Source: Saprospiraceae bacterium (GTDB lineage: Bacteria > Bacteroidota > Bacteroidia > Chitinophagales > Saprospiraceae). Taken from it: a DNA stretch of 64,000 nt. The stretch covers positions 1 through 64,000 of the forward strand of contig JANQPA010000122.1 of the NCBI GenBank assembly GCA_028285545.1. Direction: 5' to 3'. Shown here one piece after another: positions 1-7,075 of the stretch; position 1 is the stretch's first letter, and each line of letters opens with the position of its first letter. The translations under genes were made by a program, and so were the position numbers. A model generated the notes under the pieces. That model worked only from the letters and a program-made list of their open reading frames with translations, was not told the DNA's origin and did not search any database.

Positions 1-160
1 TCATCTGCACATCTACTCATCTGCAAATCTACTCATCTGCAAATCTACTCATCTGCAAATCTACTCATCTGCAAATCTACTCATCTGCAAATCTACTCAT
101 CTGCACATCTACTCATCTGCAAATCTACTCATCTGCAAATCTACTCATCCGCAAATCTGC
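1..160. repeat. Tandem array of a 16-bp unit abutting a stop codon
   Basis: Ten consecutive 16-bp units of the form TCATCTGCAAATCTAC start at 1, 17, 33 and so on to 145. Most are identical; units 1 and 7 have C for A at one position, and the last (145-160) is degenerate. The array probably continues left of the window. It ends four bases before the TGA stop (164-166) of the minus-strand response regulator, so it is the immediate 3' flank of that gene. A permuted form of the same unit recurs at 52493-52556. Confidence 0.95.
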
Positions 161-163
161 AAA

Positions 164-910
164 TCAAAAAGTTAATCGTTTGATACTATCGAGATAGGAC
201 CTGCTTACCCTTACCACGTCCCCATTAACCATCTTGATATCATAGCTGGAAGGGTTCTTAAAAATCTCTTTTATATAATTCAGGTTGATTATAGAAGAGC
301 GGTGGACTCGAATGAAGTTTTCTGGATTCAGTTTGGCCGCAATTTGTCCAATGCCATAATTGCTAAGGTAAGTCTGCTGAGCTGTAACTAAATTAGAGTA
401 ATCCTTTTCTGCTTCTATCCAAATAATTGATTTGGTATCCAGGGTAATGAGTTTGTTTTTGCTTTGCACCAAAATCTTAGTTGGATATTTAGAGTTGTTT
501 GAACCAGCTCCTTGGAGTAAGCTTTCCGCAAGGGCCTTTAAGCTGCTTAGATTTTCATCACCATACTGCATCACCTTATTAACAGCTTTGGCAAATCTTT
601 CCCGGGTATAAGGCTTAAGTAAAAAATCGATGGCATTATGTTCGAATGCATCCAGTGCATACTGGTCGTAAGCAGTTGAAAAAATGATTTTGGGCATTTC
701 TTTAAGCCTCTGCAAGACTTCTAATCCCGTCATGCCGGGCATTTGTACATCTAAAAAAACAATATCCGGTTTGAATTCTTCGATCGTTCTTATGGCATCT
801 ACTCCATTATTGGCCTCTCCAACAATCACAAGAGAGGGATAATTAGATAAATATTCCTTTAAGAGAGACCTTGCTGGAGCCTCATCATCAATGATTACTA
901 CTTTTTTCAT
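164..910 (-). CDS. LytTR-family response regulator
   Basis: A 248-residue response regulator. The N-terminal receiver domain (about 1-120) has the acidic pair DDE at 8-10, the phosphoacceptor Asp54 in FLDVQMPG, the Thr/Ser switch position in STAY and Lys99 in LLKPY. A LytTR DNA-binding domain (about 145-245) follows, with the typical WIEAEKDYSNL and FIRVHRSSIINL blocks. It lies 17 bp after the LytS-type kinase and is surely its partner. The pair is divergent from an outer-membrane receptor gene at 2244, a likely target or sensor partner (inference). The gene ends in a 16-bp tandem array. Confidence 0.93.
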   Translation of the reverse strand: MKKVVIIDDEAPARSLLKEYLSNYPSLVIVGEANNGVDAIRTIEEFKPDIVFLDVQMPGMTGLEVLQRLKEMPKIIFSTAYDQYALDAFEHNAIDFLLKPYTRERFAKAVNKVMQYGDENLSSLKALAESLLQGAGSNNSKYPTKILVQSKNKLITLDTKSIIWIEAEKDYSNLVTAQQTYLSNYGIGQIAAKLNPENFIRVHRSSIINLNYIKEIFKNPSSYDIKMVNGDVVRVSRSYLDSIKRLTF

Positions 911-927
911 AAATAAATTATCGATTT

Positions 928-1980
928 TTAAACTAAGGGGACCTCAAAACAAACCGTCACTCCTTTAAAGGCATTTTCAATTACTTCTAAAAAAGTACCG
1001 TATTTTTTCTCAAGCCTTTTTTGAGTATTGGCCAAACCGATGCCTTGATTAAAAATGTCGACATTCTTCTTAAGTCCTACTCCTGAATCCTCGATTTCAA
1101 AATGGATGTGATCTTCCTTTTTATGAGCTTTTATGAGGACTTTACCTCCTTCGATTTTCGGGGCAATTCCATGTTTAATGGCATTTTCAACCAGTGGTTG
1201 CAGTATCATAGGCATGACCCTGGCTTTATACAGGCCTTGTTCAATTTCGAATTCAAATTGCAGGCGATCTCCAAAGCGGGCTTTCTCTAATTTTAGATAA
1301 GTTTTTACAAATTCGATTTCCTCTGCTAAAGGAATTAAATCTGTTTTGGAAGCTTTTAACTGATACCGGAAAAGATCTGAAAGTTGAGCTATCATTTCGC
1401 GGGTTTTCTCCTGCTCAGGAGGTACCGAAGCGCTAATGGTATTAAAGGTATTGTAAAGAAAATGTGGGTTTAATTGTGCTTTAAGAGCAGTTAATTCACT
1501 TTTCAGAGCCATTTCCCGAAGCTCAGATTCCAGGGCTTGCTGTTTTTGAAGCTTATGATAATAATCGTACAAATGAAATACTCCAAATTGAAGGATATAG
1601 AAAAGACCGGGTATATAAATGTCCCACCAGGCAAAAGGCCAGTCAAGGTGCCCCCAGCCTATGGCATTACAAATGGCATAATAGGTTTGTTGCCATCCAA
1701 TCACATAAACGGGAAGTAATAATACATTCAGTACTAATTTTTGCCAGATTTTCCAGCCAGATAGCTTTCTAAAAATTAGCCACCAGATGGGAATGGTAAA
1801 TACTGCTTTAAGTAAATAATCAAGGGTGGTATTATCCCATGTTTCGGCATATCCATTTGAAGTCGTATAAAGAGCCATAAAATAGGCGCTACCAAAGACA
1901 AAATAAAACAGAAATAAGAGCCCCAACTCAAATAGCCGGACCCCAAATACCTTTCGATGCCAAAAATTGGTGCTGTTCAT
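928..1980 (-). CDS. LytS/YehU-type sensor histidine kinase
   Basis: A 350-residue membrane kinase of the His_kinase (PF06580) family. The N-terminal half holds about four hydrophobic segments (roughly 15-40, 58-72, 80-105, 120-140) without an obvious large extracytoplasmic sensor. A coiled-coil-like linker (140-168) leads to the phosphoacceptor box LNPHFLYNTFN with His173. A HATPase domain follows, with N-box PLVENAIKHGI and glycine-rich IEDSGVGLK and GIGLANTQKRL. It signals to the LytTR regulator immediately downstream. The ligand cannot be read from the sequence. The 263-bp gap to the divergent receptor gene should hold both promoters. Confidence 0.93.
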   Translation of the reverse strand: MNSTNFWHRKVFGVRLFELGLLFLFYFVFGSAYFMALYTTSNGYAETWDNTTLDYLLKAVFTIPIWWLIFRKLSGWKIWQKLVLNVLLLPVYVIGWQQTYYAICNAIGWGHLDWPFAWWDIYIPGLFYILQFGVFHLYDYYHKLQKQQALESELREMALKSELTALKAQLNPHFLYNTFNTISASVPPEQEKTREMIAQLSDLFRYQLKASKTDLIPLAEEIEFVKTYLKLEKARFGDRLQFEFEIEQGLYKARVMPMILQPLVENAIKHGIAPKIEGGKVLIKAHKKEDHIHFEIEDSGVGLKKNVDIFNQGIGLANTQKRLEKKYGTFLEVIENAFKGVTVCFEVPLV

Positions 1981-2243
1981 AATAAGATTTTAATGGCCTC
2001 AAATTAAATACAATCTTAATTGAATGTGTCTTTTGTTTCGATGAACTGCAATATAGACCGACGAATGGAGTAACCCCTCATTCAGCGAATCATTTTTCCA
2101 CTTATCGGAAAGCCTTTGAGTCTCCACTCATTTCCTCCCAACTTTGTAACCGTAAGCAGGGATGTAAGGTTTTCCTTTATGCTTACGATCCGACTGTTAT
2201 TTTTCATCCGACTGATTATTTACTAAACAAGAACAACTCAATC

Positions 2244-4694
2244 ATGAAACAAATGCTAAAAAATACATTAAAACACGGTCTTATCATATTTATTGAGCTT
2301 ATTATCGGACAAGTTCTATTTGCTCAGACTACAGACCTTGGACAAATTGTTGGAAAAGTATTGGACACCCAAAATGAAGCAGTGTCTTATGCTAATGTTT
2401 TATTAAACTCTGCTGCTGATAGTAGCCTGATTAAGGTAGAAACTACTGATGAGAATGGATTTTTCCTTTTGGCTGGTATTCCAGAAGGTAATTACTGGTT
2501 AAAGGTTTCTTTTGTGGGCAACCAGGATTATAATTCCCCGGCTTTTAGCCTAAAGAAAGGTGAAAAAATGAACATCCCCACTATTACTCTAGAATCTGGA
2601 GCTGTAGATCTGGCAACCGTAGAGGTTAAATCACAAAGAGCCCTTATTGAGGTGCAACCCGATAAAACAGTTTTTAATATTGAAAATAGTATTAATGCTA
2701 CTGGAAACACGGCATTGGAATTATTAAGGAAGTCGCCAGGTGTGGTAGTGGATAATAATGATAATATTATGTTGATGGGAAAAAATGGCGTCCGCATTTA
2801 TATTGATGGAAAGCAGTCGCCTCTGGGAGCAGCTGACCTTGCCATGTTACTTAAATCTATGCAATCTTCTGAGATTGAAGCTATAGAAATAATCACGAAC
2901 CCATCTTCCAGATATGATGCAGAAGGAAACGCAGGAATAATAAATATTCGCCTGAAAAAGGATAAAAGCCTTGGGTTGAATGCAAATGTTAATCTTGGAT
3001 ATACAGCGGGTATTTATTCAAAATACAATACCACCACCACTTTTAATAATCGCACAAAAAAGGCCAACGTTTTTGGGACCTACAGTTTTAATGATGGAGA
3101 AAATAGAAGCTGGATGAACCTATTTCGCACCCAGAATGATATTTTTTATCGTCAGCAGTCTCGTACGCTTACCAACGGAGCTTATCATAGCGTACGATTA
3201 GGTAGTGATTTTTTTATTTCCAAAAAAAGTACTATCGGCGTATTAGTGAGTACCGTTTTGAATGATAATAACTGGACCAATTATAGTTTTACACCAATAA
3301 TCGATCTGAACACCAATCAACAGATCTCGGCACTGGATGCTTTTTCACAAAACGATGGAGCAAGAAACAATTTAAATACTAATTTAAACTATCAAAGAAG
3401 GGGTGAAAAAGGACAAACACTGAATATCGACCTGGATTTTGGTCTATTTCGGAATACAACGGATACCTACCAGCCTAACTTTTATTTGAATCCTAATGGA
3501 CAGGGGATTACTGAAGAGCGTATTTTTACGGCTCAGGCACCCACAGATATAAATATTTATACTGCTAAATTAGATTATGAACTGCCTTTCTTGGGAGGTA
3601 AATTAGGTGCTGGTGCAAAATTCTCATTAGTTAGCACTGATAATGCTTATGAATTTTTCCAGGAAACCAATGGAGAATCGATTAGAGATATCGACCGGAG
3701 TAATCAATTTATATATGATGAAAATATAAACGCAGCCTATGTTAATTTTTCTAAGCAGGTCAAAAAATTTAATTTGTCCTTTGGCCTAAGAGCAGAACAA
3801 ACCAATTCGGAGGGCAACCTGACCAGTGATAAAGCTACCGATAATAATAGTGTAAAAAGAAACTACCTGGATTTATTCCCTTCGGGAGGAATCAGTTACC
3901 AGTTAAATCGTAAAAATCAATTTAGGATAAATTACAGCCGTAGAATTAGTCGACCAAATTATCAGTCCTTAAATCCATTTGAGTTTAAATTAGACGAATT
4001 GAGTTACAGTAGAGGAAATCCTTTCTTGAGACCTCAGTATACCAATAATATACAACTGTCACACACCTTTAATTACACCTTAACCACTAGTTTGGCATAC
4101 AGCCATACCAATGATTTCTTTACAGAGCTGTCCGATACTACGGAAGTATCCAGAACTTTTCTTGAAACGGTAAATCTTGGAAATCGAAAAGTATTAAGCT
4201 TTAATGTGAGTTACCCTGTCAGTTTAACTAAATGGTGGAGCACTTATAGTAATATTGGTTTAAATAATACTTCGAATAAGGCTGATTTTGGAGAAGGACG
4301 TCAGATTGATATTCAACAAACTAGTTTCAATCTTTATCATCAATCTACTTTCAAATTACCTAAGGATTTTTCAATACAGGTATCTGGTTGGTATAGCTCA
4401 CCATCTATTTGGGGTGCACTCTATAAGACCAGAAGTATGTGGAGCATTGATGCAGGTATCCAGAAAAAAATAATGGATGGGCGTGCTAATATCAAGGTTT
4501 CTGTAAGTGATATCTTTTACACTGCTTTTTGGAGGGCAGATCAAGAATTTGGAGGCTTAGCCATTGATGGATCTGGCGGATGGGAGAGTAGACAGTTTAG
4601 AGTTAATTTCTCTTACTTATTAGGTAATTCTCAAGTTAAAGCTACTCGCAAAAGAAAAACTGGATTGGAGGATGAGAAGAGTAGGGTGAATTAA
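2244..4694 (+). CDS. Outer-membrane beta-barrel receptor (CarboxypepD_reg / plug / OMP_b-brl_3 type)
   Basis: An 816-residue outer-membrane protein. A signal peptide (about 1-28, ending VLFAQ) precedes a CarboxypepD_reg-like beta-sandwich (about 35-115). A plug-like region follows (about 130-245, with LLRKSPGVVVDN and DAEGNAGIINIRL), then a long beta-barrel rich in aromatic and asparagine residues. This order matches Bacteroidota TonB-dependent receptor relatives of the OMP_b-brl_3 family. No clear TonB box or SusD partner is seen, so the substrate is unknown. It stands alone, divergent from a LytS/LytTR pair, and is followed by ACATGWCATGT repeats. Confidence 0.85.
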   Translation: MKQMLKNTLKHGLIIFIELIIGQVLFAQTTDLGQIVGKVLDTQNEAVSYANVLLNSAADSSLIKVETTDENGFFLLAGIPEGNYWLKVSFVGNQDYNSPAFSLKKGEKMNIPTITLESGAVDLATVEVKSQRALIEVQPDKTVFNIENSINATGNTALELLRKSPGVVVDNNDNIMLMGKNGVRIYIDGKQSPLGAADLAMLLKSMQSSEIEAIEIITNPSSRYDAEGNAGIINIRLKKDKSLGLNANVNLGYTAGIYSKYNTTTTFNNRTKKANVFGTYSFNDGENRSWMNLFRTQNDIFYRQQSRTLTNGAYHSVRLGSDFFISKKSTIGVLVSTVLNDNNWTNYSFTPIIDLNTNQQISALDAFSQNDGARNNLNTNLNYQRRGEKGQTLNIDLDFGLFRNTTDTYQPNFYLNPNGQGITEERIFTAQAPTDINIYTAKLDYELPFLGGKLGAGAKFSLVSTDNAYEFFQETNGESIRDIDRSNQFIYDENINAAYVNFSKQVKKFNLSFGLRAEQTNSEGNLTSDKATDNNSVKRNYLDLFPSGGISYQLNRKNQFRINYSRRISRPNYQSLNPFEFKLDELSYSRGNPFLRPQYTNNIQLSHTFNYTLTTSLAYSHTNDFFTELSDTTEVSRTFLETVNLGNRKVLSFNVSYPVSLTKWWSTYSNIGLNNTSNKADFGEGRQIDIQQTSFNLYHQSTFKLPKDFSIQVSGWYSSPSIWGALYKTRSMWSIDAGIQKKIMDGRANIKVSVSDIFYTAFWRADQEFGGLAIDGSGGWESRQFRVNFSYLLGNSQVKATRKRKTGLEDEKSRVN

Positions 4695-4709
4695 AAGGGG
4701 GGAGATAAG

Positions 4710-4774
4710 ACATGTCATGTTTAGACATGACATGTGCTGTATTTTCGGACATGACATGTCTAAATATGTCATGT
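4710..4774. repeat. Four copies of the 11-bp dyad ACATGWCATGT
   Basis: Copies of a self-complementary 11-mer lie at 4710-4720, 4725-4735, 4749-4759 and, with one mismatch, 4764-4774. Copies one and two form a hairpin with a 4-nt loop, copies three and four a second one, and the two halves are also roughly complementary to each other. They start 16 bp after the receptor stop codon. They could be the receptor's terminator or a cluster of binding sites. Confidence 0.85.
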
Positions 4775-4944
4775 CTGTATGGTTTGGACTTAATTCTTAG
4801 AAGATAAAAATTACTTCTGTTTTTCTAAAATTATTGGATTATTTCACATCTATTAGTGTTTTTCAAGCTGATTTTATTACCTACTCTTATATTTTAAGAG
4901 CAGATTAACTTAAAAAAAAGGACTATTATATTGTTATGTCGGAA

Positions 4945-4986
4945 TATAAGAGACATGTCATGTCTAAACATGACATGTCTCTTATA
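4945..4986. terminator. 19-bp perfect inverted repeat containing two more ACATGWCATGT copies
   Basis: The arms 4945-4963 (TATAAGAGACATGTCATGT) and 4968-4986 are perfectly complementary around a CTAA loop. Each arm contains one ACATGWCATGT copy (4953-4963, 4968-4978). It has no strong T-tract. It sits 83 bp before the serine hydrolase start and just upstream of that gene's dyad operators, so it may be a regulator site rather than a terminator. Confidence 0.6.
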
Positions 4987-5009
4987 ATTCAAAATATCAC
5001 TTGTCTAAA

Positions 5010-5049
5010 TACGAAATCTTTCGTATAATTATTCCACGAAATATTTCGT
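5010..5049. promoter_or_regulatory. Paired dyad operators TACGAAA-N2-TTTCGTA upstream of the serine hydrolase
   Basis: Two closely related palindromes lie 20-59 bp before the start codon: TACGAAATCTTTCGTA (5010-5025, arms of 7 with 2-bp centre) and ACGAAATATTTCGT (5036-5049, perfect). Their centres are 25 bp apart. A TTG at 5001-5003 followed about 20 bp later by TATAATTA could be the promoter, which would put the first dyad between the two promoter elements, as in the repressor gene downstream. Repressor control is inferred. Confidence 0.6.
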
Positions 5050-5068
5050 ATCAATCAAATCACCCATT

Positions 5069-6556
5069 ATGAAAACACTTATCACATTAAGCAGCTTGTT
5101 TTTATTTGTAGCCTTACAATATAATTCTGCTGCACAACAGCCTGGTGAACTAGGTTATGAAGATGTCTCCGAATGGCCGGATGGAAAAGAAGGGGAACAT
5201 GTCAAAAAGTTAATCAATGCTTTTAATAGTAATGATTCTGATCAGATCAGCGAGTTTCTAGAAAAGCACTGCACCAAATCCTTTCAGGAAATGGTTTCAC
5301 TTGATCAGCACATTGCGGCTTTTAAGGGGACCTTTAGAAGAACTGGAAGGCAAAGTTTTCACAGTATCAGAAATTATACTCCAGCTCGGGGAGAAAACGA
5401 AATGGTCATTATTTTAAGGGATAGAAATTTTGATTCCTGGCGGGCCATGAGTTTACAATTTGAGGAGAGTGATGAGCGAAAAATTTCTAGCCTGGCCTTT
5501 AATAATGCTCGCACTCCAAGTAACGTGAAAGAAAGCCCTCTTTCGGAAGTAGAGATGCTGGAAAAGGCCAAAAAAATTATGCAACGGCTTAAAGACAAGG
5601 ATATATTTTCGGGTACCTTACTTATTGCTAAAGATGATAAAGTGTTATATGAATTTGCTTGTGGTGAGGCAAGTAAACGTTTTCATGTTCCGAATAATAT
5701 CGATACCAAATTTAACCTGGGAAGTATGAATAAAATGTTTACCTGTACAGCCATCATGCAATTGGTAGAAAAAGGAAAAGTGTCATTGGATGATCCAATG
5801 AGTAAATATGTCGATGAAAGCTGGCTTCCTAAATCCATAACGGATAAAATTACCATTCATCATTTATTGACTCATACCTCAGGCCTAGGCTCATACTTCA
5901 ATCAGACTTATTGGGAAAGTTCTCGACAAATGTTTGTTGAATTAGATGATTATAAAATGCTGATTAAAGATGAAACCTTGGCTTTTGAACCTGGTGACCG
6001 CTTTCGTTACAGCAACACTGGAATGTTTATGCTAGGGGTAATTATTGAAAAAGCAAGTGGGGAAAATTACTTCGATTACATCCAAGAACACATTTATAAT
6101 CCTTCGGGGATGACCAATTCCGATTGTTATGAAATGGATAAACCAGTAGAGAATTTGGCCATCGGTTATGTTCCTAATAACACCAAATGGAAATGGGAGA
6201 ATAATATTTATAAGCATGTTTTGAAAGGAGGACCTGCAGGTGGAGGTTTCTCTACTGTAAGAGACCTGTACAAATATGCCAAAGCCCTAAAAGCTGAAAA
6301 ACTAGTTAGCCAAAAATCACTCGACAAAATGTGGACCAATCAAGCCAATGCTAATTATGGCTATGGTTTTAGTGTGGAAGAGCATTCTAGTGGTAAAGTA
6401 GTAGGACATGGTGGGGGATTTCCAGGCCTTAACTCTAATTTGGATATCGTTTTAGACAAAGGCTACATTATAGCCGTAATGTCAAATTATGATGGAGGTG
6501 CCAGTCCGGTAGCTGCTAAAATGCTGCAATTAGTAAATAAATTAAAAGAAATGTAG
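5069..6556 (+). CDS. Secreted serine hydrolase, beta-lactamase family (class C / PBP-like)
   Basis: A 495-residue exported protein with a signal peptide (about 1-22). An N-terminal domain of unknown role (about 40-150, resembling the small alpha+beta domain often placed before these hydrolases) precedes a serine beta-lactamase-fold domain (about 175-490). The catalytic motifs are visible: SMNK (Ser219, Lys222), YSN (Tyr314, Asn316) and an HGGG motif (447-450) in place of KTG. This pattern fits the S12 esterase/DD-peptidase-like family rather than a proven beta-lactamase. Its neighbour is a BlaI/BlaR1-type pair, which suggests cell-wall or antibiotic sensing (inference). Dyad operators precede it and a long hairpin follows it. 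Confidence 0.88.
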   Translation: MKTLITLSSLFLFVALQYNSAAQQPGELGYEDVSEWPDGKEGEHVKKLINAFNSNDSDQISEFLEKHCTKSFQEMVSLDQHIAAFKGTFRRTGRQSFHSIRNYTPARGENEMVIILRDRNFDSWRAMSLQFEESDERKISSLAFNNARTPSNVKESPLSEVEMLEKAKKIMQRLKDKDIFSGTLLIAKDDKVLYEFACGEASKRFHVPNNIDTKFNLGSMNKMFTCTAIMQLVEKGKVSLDDPMSKYVDESWLPKSITDKITIHHLLTHTSGLGSYFNQTYWESSRQMFVELDDYKMLIKDETLAFEPGDRFRYSNTGMFMLGVIIEKASGENYFDYIQEHIYNPSGMTNSDCYEMDKPVENLAIGYVPNNTKWKWENNIYKHVLKGGPAGGGFSTVRDLYKYAKALKAEKLVSQKSLDKMWTNQANANYGYGFSVEEHSSGKVVGHGGGFPGLNSNLDIVLDKGYIIAVMSNYDGGASPVAAKMLQLVNKLKEM

Positions 6557-6568
6557 TTTAACACTTTT

Positions 6569-6624
6569 ATAAAGTAAAAAGGTCTTTAAGCGGCTACAGC
6601 CGCTTAAAGACCTTTTTACTTTAT
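6569..6624. terminator. 27-bp perfect hairpin terminator
   Basis: The arms 6569-6595 and 6598-6624 are perfectly complementary around a two-base centre. The GC-rich core GCGGC/GCCGC is flanked by A- and T-runs, so the structure works as an intrinsic terminator on either strand. It begins 12 bp after the serine hydrolase stop and separates that gene from the repressor/protease operon. Confidence 0.9.
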
Positions 6625-6629
6625 AGTTC

Positions 6630-6685
6630 AACTAATTAATTCGTAGAAAAACTAATCAATTAGTTGAAAAACTAATCGATTAGTT
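6630..6685. promoter_or_regulatory. Three phased operators AACTAAT-N2-ATTAGTT of the BlaI-type repressor
   Basis: Three 16-bp dyads lie exactly 20 bp apart: 6630-6645 (degenerate right half), 6650-6665 (arms of 7 perfect) and 6670-6685 (AACTAATCGATTAGTT, fully palindromic). Two helical turns between centres puts all on one DNA face, as expected for cooperative dimer binding. The third lies between the predicted -33 and -7 promoter elements. Autorepression by the adjacent BlaI-type protein is the natural reading and is inferred. Confidence 0.8.
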
Positions 6686-6694
6686 GTATGTTTG
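6664..6694 (+). promoter_or_regulatory. Bacteroidota-type promoter of the repressor/M56 operon
   Basis: TTG (6664-6666) and TATGTTTG (6687-6694, a perfect TAnnTTTG) are separated by 20 bp, the spacing known for the Bacteroidota primary sigma factor. Transcription would begin around 6700, so the upstream ATG at 6692 cannot be the start codon and the ATG at 6713 is supported. Confidence 0.75.
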
Positions 6695-6712
6695 TTTTCA
6701 AATAGAATAATT

Positions 6713-7075
6713 ATGCAAAAATTAGCAAAGCGGGAAGAGCAAATTATGCAGATCCTCTGGCAACTTGATAAAGCTTTTATCAAGGAAATTATTGAGGAAT
6801 TTCCGGAGCCCAAACCACATTACAACACCGTATCAACGATTGTTCGCATTTTAGAAGAAAAGGGATTTATCGGTCATAAATCTTATGGCAATACCCATCA
6901 GTATTTTCCAAAAATATCCAAAGAGGCCTACCAAAAAAGAGATGTTGGAGATGTATTGAAAAAATACTTCGATAATTCCTATCAAAAAATGGTAGCTCAT
7001 TTTGCTCAGGAAGAAAAAATTAGCCCAGAAGAATTAGAAGAAATACTTAAAATGATAAAAGGCAATAAAAAATGA
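6713..7075 (+). CDS. BlaI/MecI/CopY-family transcriptional repressor
   Basis: A 120-residue winged-helix repressor. The start at 6713 gives MQKLAKREEQIMQILW, the normal beginning of this family, whereas an ATG seven codons upstream lies on the promoter. The HTH region includes HYNTVSTIVRILEEKGFIGHK, matching the recognition helix and wing of BlaI/PenR proteins. The C-terminal helices (about 75-120) should mediate dimerisation. Its TGA overlaps the ATG of the M56 protease, so the two are translationally coupled. In the family, ligand sensing by the M56 partner leads to repressor cleavage and derepression. The three phased dyads upstream are the likely operator. Confidence 0.93.
   Translation: MQKLAKREEQIMQILWQLDKAFIKEIIEEFPEPKPHYNTVSTIVRILEEKGFIGHKSYGNTHQYFPKISKEAYQKRDVGDVLKKYFDNSYQKMVAHFAQEEKISPEELEEILKMIKGNKK

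Noticed and set aside
1-160. CRISPR array
   Set aside because: The 16-bp units are directly adjacent without spacers, and there are no cas genes; it is a plain tandem repeat.
6692-6712. Upstream ATG for the BlaI-type repressor
   Set aside because: It lies within the TAnnTTTG promoter element, upstream of the predicted transcription start; the ATG at 6713 gives the standard N-terminus.
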